DNA of 64,000 bases, taken from Geomicrobium halophilum. GTDB taxonomy: Bacteria > Bacillota > Bacilli > Bacillales > Marinococcaceae. Location: assembly GCF_014207655.1 (NCBI RefSeq), contig NZ_JACHHJ010000001.1:744001-808000 (forward strand). Reading direction: 5' to 3'. Both the position numbers and the translations under genes were made by a program. Positions 1-8,086 of the stretch are shown in pieces; the stretch's first letter is position 1; every line of letters starts with the position of its first letter. A model generated the notes under the pieces. It made no database searches and was not told where the DNA came from. It was given only the letters and a program-made list of their open reading frames with translations.

Positions 1-2
1 TT

Positions 3-590
3 GCAGAGGAAATTGTGCCTGTTGAAGTCAAACAGCGAAAACATGCGTTCACGTTTTCTGTCGATGAACATCCACGGGACACGTCTTTGGAGAAACTTGC
101 CTCTTTAAAATCGGCGTTTAAAACTGATGGTTCAGTAACGGCGGGAAATGCCTGCGGGCGAAATGATGGGGCATCTGCGCTTGTACTTATGACGAAAGAG
201 AAAGCGGATGCCTTCGGGATTGCACCAATGGCCACCATTGTGGATTGGACGAGTGTGGGTGTCGATCCGGAGATCATGGGTATTGGTCCTGTTCCAGCCG
301 TGCAAAAGCTTTTCGAAAAAACCGGTAAACGCAAGGAAGATATCGGGGTTTGGGAACTCAATGAAGCATTTGCGTCACAATCACTCGCAGTGATTCGTGA
401 GCTAGGTTTGCCACAAGAAGAAGTTAATCGAAACGGGGGTGCCATCGCCTTGGGGCATCCACTTGGAGCAACAGGCGCGCGGATTACAACATCGCTCCTC
501 TATGAAATGAAGCGTAAGGATGAACAGTATGGAGTTGCCACTTTGTGCGTAGGCGGTGGCCAGGGAATGGCCCTAATGCTCTCACGTTAA
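3..590 (+). CDS. Acetyl-CoA acyltransferase (thiolase), C-terminal part
   Basis: The reading frame is open from the left edge of the window, so this is the C-terminal half of a thiolase (about 195 codons). Thiolases join or cleave acyl-CoA units with CoA. The family motifs are in order: NEAFA near codon 123, the GHPLGATGAR loop carrying the catalytic histidine near codon 150, and the second active-site cysteine in CVGGGQG near codon 180. The gene is followed by a 3-hydroxyacyl-CoA dehydrogenase on the same strand, which fits fatty-acid degradation or a butyrate/hydroxybutyrate route. The nucleophilic N-terminal cysteine lies outside the window, so thiolase I or II type cannot be decided. Confidence 0.93.
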   Translation, partial: AEEIVPVEVKQRKHAFTFSVDEHPRDTSLEKLASLKSAFKTDGSVTAGNACGRNDGASALVLMTKEKADAFGIAPMATIVDWTSVGVDPEIMGIGPVPAVQKLFEKTGKRKEDIGVWELNEAFASQSLAVIRELGLPQEEVNRNGGAIALGHPLGATGARITTSLLYEMKRKDEQYGVATLCVGGGQGMALMLSR

Positions 591-640
591 AAATGCTTAA
601 TTTCGTAATAAAGTATAAGCAAAACGACGGGTTTTGTCAG

Positions 641-664
641 ACTTGGCGATTAGCCAAGTTTTTC
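641..664 (+). terminator. Hairpin with T-run between thiolase and hydroxyacyl-CoA dehydrogenase
   Basis: A perfect 7-bp stem, ACTTGGC / GCCAAGT with a 5-nt loop, is followed by a run of Ts. It ends about 10 nt before the Shine-Dalgarno of the next gene, so it is an intrinsic terminator or partial attenuator inside what otherwise looks like an operon. Confidence 0.6.
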
Positions 665-689
665 TAAAAGTTAGAAAGAGGTGAACGTC

Positions 690-1535
690 GTGAAACAAAT
701 CAGTGTAGTTGGAGCCGGCACGATGGGGCGGGGCATTGCTTATACGGTTGCCCTTAGCGGTTTCAACGTGAATCTCCATGACATCGATGAATCTAACCTA
801 AATCAAGCGAAAACATCGATCGAAGAATTGTTGCAAAAAAGTGTAGATAAAGGGTTTATCGAGGTGGAAAAGGCAGAAGCAGCGAAAAATCACCTAACCT
901 ATGAAAATAATCTGCAGCAAGCTGTTCGGGAAGCAGATGCGGTTATTGAAGCGGTGTTAGAAGAAATTCCGTTAAAGATAGAGGTTTTTCAAAAGCTTGA
1001 TCGCTATTGTCCAGAACATACCATTCTCGCGACGAACACGTCTACGTTAAGTCCAACAGAGATTGGGGCCAGCACGAACCGACCGGAGAAAGTGATTGCC
1101 ATGCATTTCTTCAATCCTGTTCATAAAATGAAGCTCATTGAGATCATTAAGGGTCTTGATACTTCCGAGGAAACGGTGCGGATCGTTCAGGGCCTGGGAG
1201 AGAAGATGAACAAGGAAACGGTGGAAGTCAATGAGTTTCCAGGCTTTGTCACAAGCCGTATGAACTGCCTCATCGGAAATGAAGCAATGAATATGTATAT
1301 GGAAGGTGTTGCTTCTGCGGAGGACATTGACAAAGCGCTCAAGCTTGGTTTAAATCACCCGATGGGCCCTCTTGAATTGGCCGATCTCGTCGGTCTTGAT
1401 AGCCGCCTTCGGAACATGAATTATTTATATAAAACGTTAGGGGAAAAATACCGTCCCTGTCCGCTTCTTATCAAGTATGTAAAGGCCGGTAAAGTCGGAC
1501 GTAAATCAGGATCAGGTTTTTACGAATACCGCTAG
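690..1535 (+). CDS. 3-hydroxyacyl-CoA (3-hydroxybutyryl-CoA) dehydrogenase
   Basis: This is a soluble NAD-dependent dehydrogenase of 281 residues, the usual length of single-domain-pair 3-hydroxybutyryl-CoA dehydrogenases (Hbd/MmgB type). The N-terminal Rossmann motif VVGAGTMGRGIA is at residues 6-17. The central substrate and catalytic region has NTSTLSPTEIG and the MHFFNPVHKMKLIEII block with the catalytic histidine, and the C-terminal domain starts at about residue 185 (GFVTSRMN). The GTG at 690 is preferred over the GTG at 681 because AAGAGGTGA lies 8-9 nt before it. With the upstream thiolase it forms two consecutive beta-oxidation steps; direction and true substrate are not decidable from sequence. 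Confidence 0.92.
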   Translation: MKQISVVGAGTMGRGIAYTVALSGFNVNLHDIDESNLNQAKTSIEELLQKSVDKGFIEVEKAEAAKNHLTYENNLQQAVREADAVIEAVLEEIPLKIEVFQKLDRYCPEHTILATNTSTLSPTEIGASTNRPEKVIAMHFFNPVHKMKLIEIIKGLDTSEETVRIVQGLGEKMNKETVEVNEFPGFVTSRMNCLIGNEAMNMYMEGVASAEDIDKALKLGLNHPMGPLELADLVGLDSRLRNMNYLYKTLGEKYRPCPLLIKYVKAGKVGRKSGSGFYEYR

Positions 1536-1808
1536 GCTTGTGTCTGGCGGTTCACGGCTCCAGTTAAGTCTGTCGCTTGCAGGTAAAGGCACTTTCGCTT
1601 GGTTGTAGGACTGAATTGTCGTGCCGTCTGTTGAGTCCTTTGTTGCTTCCGTGGAATTATCGAGTATCCCACGGTGAAATATTAGATCTGACCGTCGAAA
1701 AGCTGAGTGAGCAGCGGCGCGTGGGAGCGTGCGTTGCAGCATTTTTATCTTCTTTAAGCTGGGCCAGGCCAGCGATTTGTTTAATTTTTTAAAAGGAAGT
1801 GTGTTGTT
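1536..1808. other. Structured intergenic region upstream of threonine synthase
   Basis: No convincing gene is present in these 273 bases. Several hairpin arms are visible: GGCAC near 1588 with GTGCC near 1620, CCGTGG (1649-1654) with CCACGG (1669-1674), and GCTGG (1758-1762) with CCAGC (1769-1773) followed by a T-rich stretch. The last hairpin could be a terminator or attenuator just before the thrC ribosome-binding site. It is not a T-box or another riboswitch class that I recognise. Confidence 0.4.
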
Positions 1809-3020
1809 ATGGCTTATACGTATTTATCTCACTTGTATTGTCCAAGATGCGAAAATCGTTATTCTGCTAATGAACTTTATAATCTTTGTTCATGTGGCTC
1901 TCCGTTACTCGTGGCGTACCATTTAGAAAAGGCGAAAAAAGAATGGCATTATGAGCAATTACATAAGCGCTTGCCATCGTTATGGCGTTACCATGAGATG
2001 TTACCAGTGACTGACCCTGAAAATGTCATTTCTTTTGGTGAAGGAATGACTCCGTTGATTGATATGCGAGCCATTGGTGATCACTATGACATATCTTATT
2101 TGCAAATGAAAGACGAAGGCTTGGTGCCAACGGGCTCCTTTAAGGCACGTGGAGCGGCTGTTGGGGTCTCGAAAGCAAAAGAGCTTGGGGTTGAGGCCAT
2201 TGCGATGCCTACCAATGGAAATGCGGGTGCTGCATGGTCCCTTTATGCCAGTCGAGCGGGAATCGATGCCCACATTGTCATGCCGAAATCAGCTCCGCCC
2301 ATAACCCACAAGGAATGCCAAATAGGAGGAGCGCGTGTTTATATTGTTGACGGTTTAATCAGTGATGCCGGACGAATGGTAGCTAAAGCTGCACATAAGT
2401 ACGGATGGTTCGATGCGAGTACGTTAAAAGAACCATATCGCATTGAGGGGAAGAAAACGATGGGATATGAAATTGCAGAGCAATTGAACTGGCAGTTACC
2501 GGATGCCATTGTATACCCAACTGGTGGAGGCGTTGGATTGATCGGTATCTATAAATCGTTGCAAGAGCTTCGGGGTCTTGGGTGGATTGAAGAAGACCAA
2601 GCATTCCCACGTCTTGTGGCTGTTCAGGCTGAGAATTGCGCTCCGATTGTGAAAGCATATGATGAAGGGAATAAAGAAAGTGAATTTTGGCCTGATTCGG
2701 AGACCGTTGCTTTTGGAATTAATGTTCCGAAAGCATTGGGGGATTTTCTCGTTTTAGAAGCCATTGAACAAACAAATGGGTGTGCCGTCGCAATTTCGGA
2801 CGATGAAATTTTAAAAGAGCAAGAAAGAGTAGCTGATTTGGAAGGTGCTTTTATTTGCCCGGAGGGTGCAGCTACGTTGTCGGCGGTTCAGCAGTTACGG
2901 GAGGAAAAATGGTTAGCCCGCGATGATCATGTCATCTGTTTAAACACGGGGCTCGGCTTGAAATATCCAGAGACTGTCGAAACACCCCATACTGTATTGG
3001 CACCTGATTATGAAATTTAA
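1809..3020 (+). CDS. thrC: Threonine synthase with N-terminal zinc ribbon (PLP fold type II)
   Basis: This 403-residue protein belongs to the PLP-dependent threonine synthase family, which converts O-phosphohomoserine to threonine in the cytoplasm. A zinc ribbon (C11-x2-C14 and C27-x-C29) precedes the catalytic domain. The PLP lysine is in GSFKARGA near residue 112, and the phosphate-binding glycine loop PTGGGVGL is near residue 237. It stands alone rather than with hom and thrB, so a related activity of this ribbon-bearing subgroup, such as cysteate synthase, cannot be ruled out. The ribosome-binding site AAAAGGAAG lies about 10 nt before the ATG. Confidence 0.85.
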   Translation: MAYTYLSHLYCPRCENRYSANELYNLCSCGSPLLVAYHLEKAKKEWHYEQLHKRLPSLWRYHEMLPVTDPENVISFGEGMTPLIDMRAIGDHYDISYLQMKDEGLVPTGSFKARGAAVGVSKAKELGVEAIAMPTNGNAGAAWSLYASRAGIDAHIVMPKSAPPITHKECQIGGARVYIVDGLISDAGRMVAKAAHKYGWFDASTLKEPYRIEGKKTMGYEIAEQLNWQLPDAIVYPTGGGVGLIGIYKSLQELRGLGWIEEDQAFPRLVAVQAENCAPIVKAYDEGNKESEFWPDSETVAFGINVPKALGDFLVLEAIEQTNGCAVAISDDEILKEQERVADLEGAFICPEGAATLSAVQQLREEKWLARDDHVICLNTGLGLKYPETVETPHTVLAPDYEI

Positions 3021-3066
3021 ACCAACTATGATTGATGAGCTTGACTTGTGTTCACAAGTCCCTAGA

Positions 3067-3315
3067 AGAGGTTGTTCAAAAAGTCCGGGAAAAATAGCTT
3101 TCATATCTCTTCGTCGTCCTGCTTCTAAAGCTCTTCACGTATAAAAACCATATTCTCGAAAAATAAACCTACTTTTTCTTCGTGCGATCTATCGCTTATG
3201 TAGAGACGAGCTTGCGTTCCGGTACTTGAAGCTACGTCTCCTCGACCACCTCGTACTCAGTAGGGGGTCGCAAAGCGTTCGTCAAGCTTGTTTTTGCCTC
3301 TTTTTTGATACGCAC
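3067..3315 (+). repeat. Dispersed MITE-like repeat, copy 1
   Basis: This copy begins GTTCAAAAAGTCCGGGAA and ends TTTTTTGATACGCAC. It matches the copy at 23545-23758 over most of its length, including the first 60 nt almost exactly and the block GTCTCCTCGAC. The ends are imperfect inverted repeats (TTCAAAAAG versus CTTTTTTGAA in the other copy). Confidence 0.75.
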
Positions 3316-3465
3316 TAGCAGTAAAGACACCGATATGTCCTTTGATTCCGTTATCTATCGTATCTCCATAAGTTTTTACTTATGATCCATTCCACTACCT
3401 ACGCTCCCTCTTCTGAATGAATACAATTTCTCCCTCTAATCCTGCACCATCCAAGCCCACTCTCG

Positions 3466-3474
3466 CATAGGATA
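3466..3474 (+). promoter_or_regulatory. Possible mother-cell sigma (SigE/SigK) -10 element of sigK
   Basis: CATAGGATA matches the SigK -10 consensus CATANNNTA and sits 28 nt before the sigK start. An AC dinucleotide lies 18 nt upstream, slightly more than the usual 16-17. Autoregulation of sigK by SigK is known in B. subtilis; assignment here is inference. Confidence 0.4.
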
Positions 3475-3502
3475 TAAAAGATGGTCCTGGGAGGGGTTAT
3501 AC

Positions 3503-4213
3503 ATGTCGGGAATATTCACTGCTTTTGCCTACTTTGTCAAGGAAATGATGATGTTCATCTCCTATGTAAAAAATCAAGCCTTTCCGCAACCTTTATCCAA
3601 AGAAGAAGAACAATTATACCTAGAGCGCATGAAAGACGGGGATGAACACGCCAGAAACATGCTCATCGAGCATAACTTGCGCCTCGTAGCACATATTGTT
3701 AAAAAATTTGAGAGTACGAATGAGGACACGGAGGATTTGATCTCCATCGGAACAATTGGATTGATCAAGGGCATTGAAAGTTATTCTGCAGGGAAAGGTA
3801 CGAAACTTGCGACGTATGCCGCCCGTTGTATTGAAAATGAGATACTCATGCATTTACGCTCCCTCAAGAAAGTGAGCAAGGATATTTCGATTTATGAACC
3901 AATCGGAGCAGATAAAGAGGGGAATGAGCTCAATTTAATGGAGATTCTCCAAGACGAGGGGCCCGATATTGTCGATGCTTTGCATTTAAAAATGGAGAAA
4001 AAGCAGATCTATGAATGCATTCACGTATTGACAGAAAGAGAACGTGAAGTCGTGGTGGGTAGATTTGGGCTTGGGGAGGACGAAGAACGTACGCAAAGAG
4101 AAATCGCAAGGGACTTAGGGATTTCTAGAAGCTATGTTTCCCGTATTGAAAAACGAGCACTCTTGAAACTTTTCCAGGCGTTTTATAAACGGCAGAAGGG
4201 CGAGAGCTATTAA
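3503..4213 (+). CDS. sigK: Sporulation sigma factor SigK (pro-sigma-K)
   Basis: This is the late mother-cell sigma factor, 236 residues and complete. The hydrophobic pro-sequence (about residues 1-20) ends at the S-Y junction where SpoIVFB cleaves in B. subtilis. Region 2 carries [15 protein letters not shown] and [13 protein letters not shown], and region 4 has the helix-turn-helix [24 protein letters not shown] near residues 195-218. The gene is continuous: there is no skin element interrupting it, so no SpoIVCA-type excision is needed. The ribosome-binding site GGGAGGGGT is 5-6 nt before the ATG. Confidence 0.97.
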   Translation: MSGIFTAFAYFVKEMMMFISYVKNQAFPQPLSKEEEQLYLERMKDGDEHARNMLIEHNLRLVAHIVKKFESTNEDTEDLISIGTIGLIKGIESYSAGKGTKLATYAARCIENEILMHLRSLKKVSKDISIYEPIGADKEGNELNLMEILQDEGPDIVDALHLKMEKKQIYECIHVLTEREREVVVGRFGLGEDEERTQREIARDLGISRSYVSRIEKRALLKLFQAFYKRQKGESY

Positions 4214-4220
4214 ATCTCAT

Positions 4221-4263
4221 TAAGAGTGACCACAGTGGATAGAAGAAACTGTGGTCACTCTTA
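4221..4263. terminator. Long perfect hairpin between convergent sigK and hup
   Basis: A perfect 15-bp stem (4221-4235 pairs with 4249-4263) encloses a 13-nt loop. It lies between two convergent genes and is probably a shared terminator, although neither side has a long T-run. Confidence 0.6.
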
Positions 4264-4283
4264 TGTATCGCATTCATCTTTCC

Positions 4284-4559
4284 TTACTCATTAACAGCGT
4301 CTTTGAGTTGCTTTCCAGGACGGAAGGCTGGATTTTTCGTTGCTGGGATTTCAATTTCATCTCCTGTTTGCGGGTTACGTCCTTTACGGGAGGCGCGTTC
4401 GCGAACTTCAAAGCTTCCAAAGCCAACAAGTTGAACCTTGTTACCATCTTTTAAAGTTTCAGTAATGTTGTCGAACACAGAATCTACAGCTTTAGATGCT
4501 TCTTTTTTTGAAATATCGGCTTGTTCAGCCACAGCATTGATCAAGTCTGTTTTGTTCAT
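4284..4559 (-). CDS. hup: HU-family DNA-binding protein
   Basis: This is the histone-like protein HU (91 residues), which bends and compacts DNA as a dimer. The N-terminal helices start [13 protein letters not shown]. The beta-arm holds the family signature [21 protein letters not shown] followed by the proline-bearing arm tip [11 protein letters not shown], and the chain ends KQLKDAV. In-frame starts are at 4565 (TTG), 4562 and 4559 (both ATG); 4559 is chosen because GGGAG lies 8 nt upstream and this gives the family N-terminus. It is on its own transcript downstream of the mrp operon. Confidence 0.95.
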   Translation of the reverse strand: MNKTDLINAVAEQADISKKEASKAVDSVFDNITETLKDGNKVQLVGFGSFEVRERASRKGRNPQTGDEIEIPATKNPAFRPGKQLKDAVNE

Positions 4560-4609
4560 CATCAAAACTCCCTTTCTTAACTAGTGTATGCTATTGCTTA
4601 TACATACTA

Positions 4610-4639
4610 AATTTACTCTTGAAACCCCTGCTGTGTCAA
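4610..4639 (-). promoter_or_regulatory. Candidate SigA promoter of hup
   Basis: On the minus strand TTGACA (4634-4639) is followed after 18 nt by TAAATT (4610-4615). It lies in the 160-nt gap between mrpG and hup and reads toward hup. Confidence 0.45.
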
Positions 4640-4727
4640 GTGTTCCCAGGTAATTAAGCGAAATAGATCGGTAAAATTCATGAATTTCCACCGATAAAGA
4701 GCTTCAACGTATTCCAGATGGTCTTCC

Positions 4728-5102
4728 TTACGGTTGGTCTGCTTTTTCATTATCCCGTTCTGGTTCGAGGTGCTCCGGATAGCTTTCCATAAGCTCGTCG
4801 TGTTTGGTCCTTCCCCATAATTCGACTCCATTTCGATGAGCGGAACGGGAGATGATCATGGCAGCTACTGGAGCAGTGAGGAAAACAAAAGCAATGGTGA
4901 AGAGTAATTGAAGAATAAAGACCCCCTCGCTTAAAAAGAACACAAAGCTGCCTGATATCAAAAAAACAACCCCCAGTGTTGCACTTTTTGTGGCTGCGTG
5001 CATACGACTGTATATATCGGGTAAACGAATAATTCCCAGTGAACCAATCAAGCTTAAGAAGCTGCCGATGAGGACGAGGATGCTAATGAGAATCTCGGTC
5101 AA
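4728..5102 (-). CDS. mrpG: Mrp Na+/H+ antiporter subunit G
   Basis: This small membrane subunit of the hetero-oligomeric Mrp cation/proton antiporter (PhaG/MnhG family) has three predicted transmembrane helices in its first ~95 residues. The family signature GIIRLPDIYSRMHAATKSATLG lies around residues 24-45. The tail is acidic and soluble. A TTG at 5102 is preferred to the GTG at 5111 because AAAGAGG lies 8 nt before it, giving 124 residues, the usual length. It overlaps the end of mrpF, showing translational coupling, and is the last gene of the operon. Confidence 0.92.
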   Translation of the reverse strand: MTEILISILVLIGSFLSLIGSLGIIRLPDIYSRMHAATKSATLGVVFLISGSFVFFLSEGVFILQLLFTIAFVFLTAPVAAMIISRSAHRNGVELWGRTKHDELMESYPEHLEPERDNEKADQP

Positions 5103-5364
5103 TGACAACACCTCTTTCTAAAAACTTTGCCAATGCTACGGAACCAACAAAGGCTAAAATCCCTAACACTAAAACAACTTCAGCGTAAGCCTCCGTATTT
5201 TGAAGGATCATGAAAATACTAATAAAACCAATGAGGTTTAAACCAAAAGAGTCAAGGGCCACTATTCGATCCGATAATGTCGGCCCCATCAAGGCCCGCG
5301 CGATACACAACATCAATGAAACGGAGAGAACCAGAAGAGCAACAATCATTATGACCTCAAACAT
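5083..5364 (-). CDS. mrpF: Mrp Na+/H+ antiporter subunit F
   Basis: MrpF is a 93-residue membrane subunit with three hydrophobic segments. The family motif GPTLSDRIVALDSFGLNLIG lies around residues 28-47 and contains the conserved Asp/Arg pair. The start ATG overlaps the mrpE stop by one base (TAATG), so the pair is translationally coupled. In B. subtilis MrpF has also been linked to bile salt export, but here the role is inferred from the complete seven-gene operon. Confidence 0.94.
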   Translation of the reverse strand: MFEVIMIVALLVLSVSLMLCIARALMGPTLSDRIVALDSFGLNLIGFISIFMILQNTEAYAEVVLVLGILAFVGSVALAKFLERGVVIDRDSH

Positions 5365-5840
5365 TACTTCGTCACCTCCACAATGGCCCGCTCAAAGTGA
5401 TTGCGAATATCGTCAATGACTTCTTGTTTTTCCTCTACGTGAATGGAGTGAATATAAAGGGTGCGGCCGTCTTCAGAGTAATCCATCGTCATCGTCCCTG
5501 GTGTTAGCGTAATGCACATGGAAAGGATCGTGACCTCCCAGTCAGTATCCAAATACGTCGGCATAGCAATAATCCCAGGAGTCACCTTTAACTTTGGTTG
5601 TAGCACGATACGTATCATCTGCAGGTTGGCCACCACTAGTTCCTTCAAAAACAAACATAGGAGCTTCACGATGGCCCAAACCCTTTGCATATAAAAAGTC
5701 TGAGGCAAAGAACCACGCAGAAAATAGACGATGGCAATTCCTATCACGTACCCGATAACAAAATCAAAGCTTGTATAGCTATTCTGAAGGATCATCCAAA
5801 AAAAAGCGATGGTGAGGTTTAAAAGAATTTGAAAAGCCAT
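5364..5840 (-). CDS. mrpE: Mrp Na+/H+ antiporter subunit E
   Basis: MrpE (158 residues) has two to three N-terminal hydrophobic segments and a soluble C-terminal part. The block ANLQMIRIVLQPKLKVTPGIIAMP and the following LSMCITLTPGTMTMDYSEDGRTLYIH are typical of the MnhE/PhaE family. It is required for full assembly or stability of the Mrp complex. It begins 5 nt after mrpD with a GGGGAG-like ribosome-binding site. Confidence 0.93.
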   Translation of the reverse strand: MAFQILLNLTIAFFWMILQNSYTSFDFVIGYVIGIAIVYFLRGSLPQTFYMQRVWAIVKLLCLFLKELVVANLQMIRIVLQPKLKVTPGIIAMPTYLDTDWEVTILSMCITLTPGTMTMDYSEDGRTLYIHSIHVEEKQEVIDDIRNHFERAIVEVTK

Positions 5841-5845
5841 GGCAT

Positions 5846-7330
5846 CTACTCCCCTAGCACAGATTCAATATAGATTGAAGGATCAAGGATTTCATGGGCA
5901 ACATCTAGTAAATAGAAAAAGATCGGCTCTGCGGCAAGTCCCATTACAATAGTAAGTACAACGAGCGGTGCAATCGTAATGAGTAAACCTCCCGTTTTTA
6001 TATTTGCTTGAGTTGATGAATGTTTCTGCCTCCCCCAAAAGGAATGGGAAAAAATCTTCATCATCGAAAATAAAGTTAATAAACCAACGAAAAGTGAAAC
6101 AGCTACGACGACGTAGTGGGTTTCCTCCAAGCCTGGCACAATTAAAGAAAACTTACCAAAAAAGCCAGCAAGGGGTGGAATACCAGCTAAAGACATGGCG
6201 GTAATAAAGAACAGCCAGGAAAAAGCTGGATGTGTTTTTAAAAGTCCCCCCATGTTTCTGATATCTGTCGAACCGGTGATCTTTTCTGCTACACCGGAAA
6301 ATAAGAATAAAGCAGCCTTTACAATACTATGGTGTACCATGAAATAAATCGCACCTGCTAACGCAAGAGGTGAAAAAATCCCTAATCCCATTACCATGTA
6401 TCCGACCTGGCTGACACTATGATAGGCTAGAATCCCTTTAAAGTCATACTGAGCTACAGCGCCTAATACACCAAATAACATCGTCAGGCCGGCCAAAACC
6501 AATATGAAGTGATGTGTAAATGATAGATCATGGTGAAAAATGACAGTAAACACGCGAATGATGGCGTAAATACCAACTTTCGTCAGCAAACCTACGAAAA
6601 GGGCCGAAATGGCTGCCGGTGGTCCGGTATATGACTTAGGGAGCCAAAAATAAAGTGGGAATAAGGCGCCTTTCGTTGCAAATACAAAAAGTAGAACCAC
6701 TGCGATCACATTAAGAACGCCATCCTGTTCAAGTTCAGCTACCCGTCTCCCTATATCAGCAATGTTTAAGGTTCCCGTAGCTGCGTATATATAAGCAATA
6801 CCAACCAAAAAGAACATGGAGGAAAAGACGTTGATCGCAAGATATTTAAATGATTCCCGTAACTGAAAAGCGGTACTGCCGTGAACGATGAGAATATAGG
6901 AGGCAAGTAGTGTAACCTCAAAGAATACAAAGAGGTTAAATAGATCCCCTGTTAGAAAAGTACCGTTCACCCCAGCAATAAGGAAAAAATAGAACGGGTA
7001 AAAATAAAATCGCTCACGGTCTGGATGAATGGTGCGAAACGCAAAAAATAAACAGCAAACGCCAATAACTGCCGAGAGAAGGACCATTACCGTTGCGAAC
7101 ATGTCGGCAACAAGAGGAATGCCATACGGAATCGGCCAGTCCCCTAAGGCGATTACCCTCATTCCATTGTTATAGACATCTATAGCGAGCCATATTGAAG
7201 CAATAAGAATCGCTGTCATCGCGATTACACTTATAAACCGTTGTATCTGTTGACTTTTTGAAAAGAAAACGAGAATAGCACCAATCATTGCAGGTAAAAT
7301 GATTGGCAGGATAATAAGATTATTCATCAT
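5846..7330 (-). CDS. mrpD: Mrp Na+/H+ antiporter subunit D
   Basis: This large polytopic subunit (494 residues, about 14 membrane helices) is homologous to the proton-pumping NuoM/N subunits of complex I. The conserved membrane glutamate is in LFVFFEVTLLASYILI near residue 137, and the ion-path lysines are in ATKGALFPLYFWLPKSY (about 219-235) and GLLTKVGIYAIIR. It overlaps the last 11 nt of mrpC. Two adjacent ATGs (7330 and 7327) both follow AAGGGG; the first is reported. Confidence 0.96.
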   Translation of the reverse strand: MMNNLIILPIILPAMIGAILVFFSKSQQIQRFISVIAMTAILIASIWLAIDVYNNGMRVIALGDWPIPYGIPLVADMFATVMVLLSAVIGVCCLFFAFRTIHPDRERFYFYPFYFFLIAGVNGTFLTGDLFNLFVFFEVTLLASYILIVHGSTAFQLRESFKYLAINVFSSMFFLVGIAYIYAATGTLNIADIGRRVAELEQDGVLNVIAVVLLFVFATKGALFPLYFWLPKSYTGPPAAISALFVGLLTKVGIYAIIRVFTVIFHHDLSFTHHFILVLAGLTMLFGVLGAVAQYDFKGILAYHSVSQVGYMVMGLGIFSPLALAGAIYFMVHHSIVKAALFLFSGVAEKITGSTDIRNMGGLLKTHPAFSWLFFITAMSLAGIPPLAGFFGKFSLIVPGLEETHYVVVAVSLFVGLLTLFSMMKIFSHSFWGRQKHSSTQANIKTGGLLITIAPLVVLTIVMGLAAEPIFFYLLDVAHEILDPSIYIESVLGE

Positions 7331-7658
7331 GGGAACCCCTTAATTGATCAAGATCATCGGTTTTGTTCACTTTGTAAGTTCGATATGCTAATACAAGCGT
7401 AAATGCGGTAATCCCAAAACTGATTACGATCGCTGTGAGAATGAGCGCTTGTGGCAGAGGATCACTAAACTCTGTTTCCCCGCGATTAAGCAGGGGAGGT
7501 GCGCCGGTTTTAAGACCAGCCATCGTGAGTAACAGTAGATGGGTCGCATGTGACAAAAGGTTTATGCCAATAACAACCCGAATCAGACTCCGGGTCATGA
7601 GCAGGTATGTCCCCACCATAAAGAATACACCGACGACAACGGACATGAGTAATTCCAT
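7320..7658 (-). CDS. mrpC: Mrp Na+/H+ antiporter subunit C
   Basis: MrpC (112 residues) is homologous to NuoK of complex I and has three membrane helices. The motif GINLLSHATHLLLLTMAG lies around residues 31-48, and DPLPQALILTAIVISFGITAF around 67-87 carries the conserved PQALILTAIVI signature. Its ATG overlaps the mrpB stop by one base (TAATG). The tail is short, charged and cytoplasmic. Confidence 0.95.
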   Translation of the reverse strand: MELLMSVVVGVFFMVGTYLLMTRSLIRVVIGINLLSHATHLLLLTMAGLKTGAPPLLNRGETEFSDPLPQALILTAIVISFGITAFTLVLAYRTYKVNKTDDLDQLRGSHDE

Positions 7659-8086
7659 TATTGATCCCCCGCAATCGTTAAGATAATCACAAGGGCAGAG
7701 GCTGCTACACCTAAGTAAATGCCTACATCAAACAATACTGCCGTTGCCAGTTCAAATTCACCAATCCAGGGGAGAGTGAAATAATCAAAATACTGGGTAA
7801 GGTAAGGATCACCTATAAATAGTCCAATAAAACCTGTACCAAACGCGATGAGAAGTCCAGCAGAAATCAAAGAAACATAGTCAATGGGCAGCATTTCATC
7901 GATTTTTCGTTTGTCAAATGTTAAATACAGCAATAGGATAGATGAGGCGGTCATTAAACCGCCAATAAATCCGCCTCCAGGATCGTTATGACCGGCAAAG
8001 AACAGATAAATCGAGAAGGCTAAGATCAGAAAGGAGACAACACGCGTGACATGAATAAATAGCAGGTTATTTGTTTTCCACTTCAT
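7658..8086 (-). CDS. mrpB: Mrp Na+/H+ antiporter subunit B
   Basis: MrpB (142 residues, four hydrophobic helices) belongs to the MnhB family related to the C-terminal extension of MrpA. The signature GHNDPGGGFIGGLMTASSILLLYL is at about residues 31-54. The start overlaps the mrpA stop by four bases (ATGA), as usual for this operon. Confidence 0.95.
   Translation of the reverse strand: MKWKTNNLLFIHVTRVVSFLILAFSIYLFFAGHNDPGGGFIGGLMTASSILLLYLTFDKRKIDEMLPIDYVSLISAGLLIAFGTGFIGLFIGDPYLTQYFDYFTLPWIGEFELATAVLFDVGIYLGVAASALVIILTIAGDQ

Larger units (their letters stand above)
3021..3502. other. Gene-free region: palindrome, repeat copy, sigK upstream region
   Basis: Directly after thrC is the palindrome GACTTGTGTTCACAAGTC (3043-3060). 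It is followed by one copy of the dispersed repeat (3067-3315). The remaining part, 3316-3502, contains the sigK leader. No coding potential was seen. Confidence 0.6.

Noticed and set aside
3043-3060. 18-nt palindrome GACTTGTGTTCACAAGTC as an operator
   Set aside because: It lies just after thrC with no promoter nearby; more likely a terminator stem or repeat boundary.
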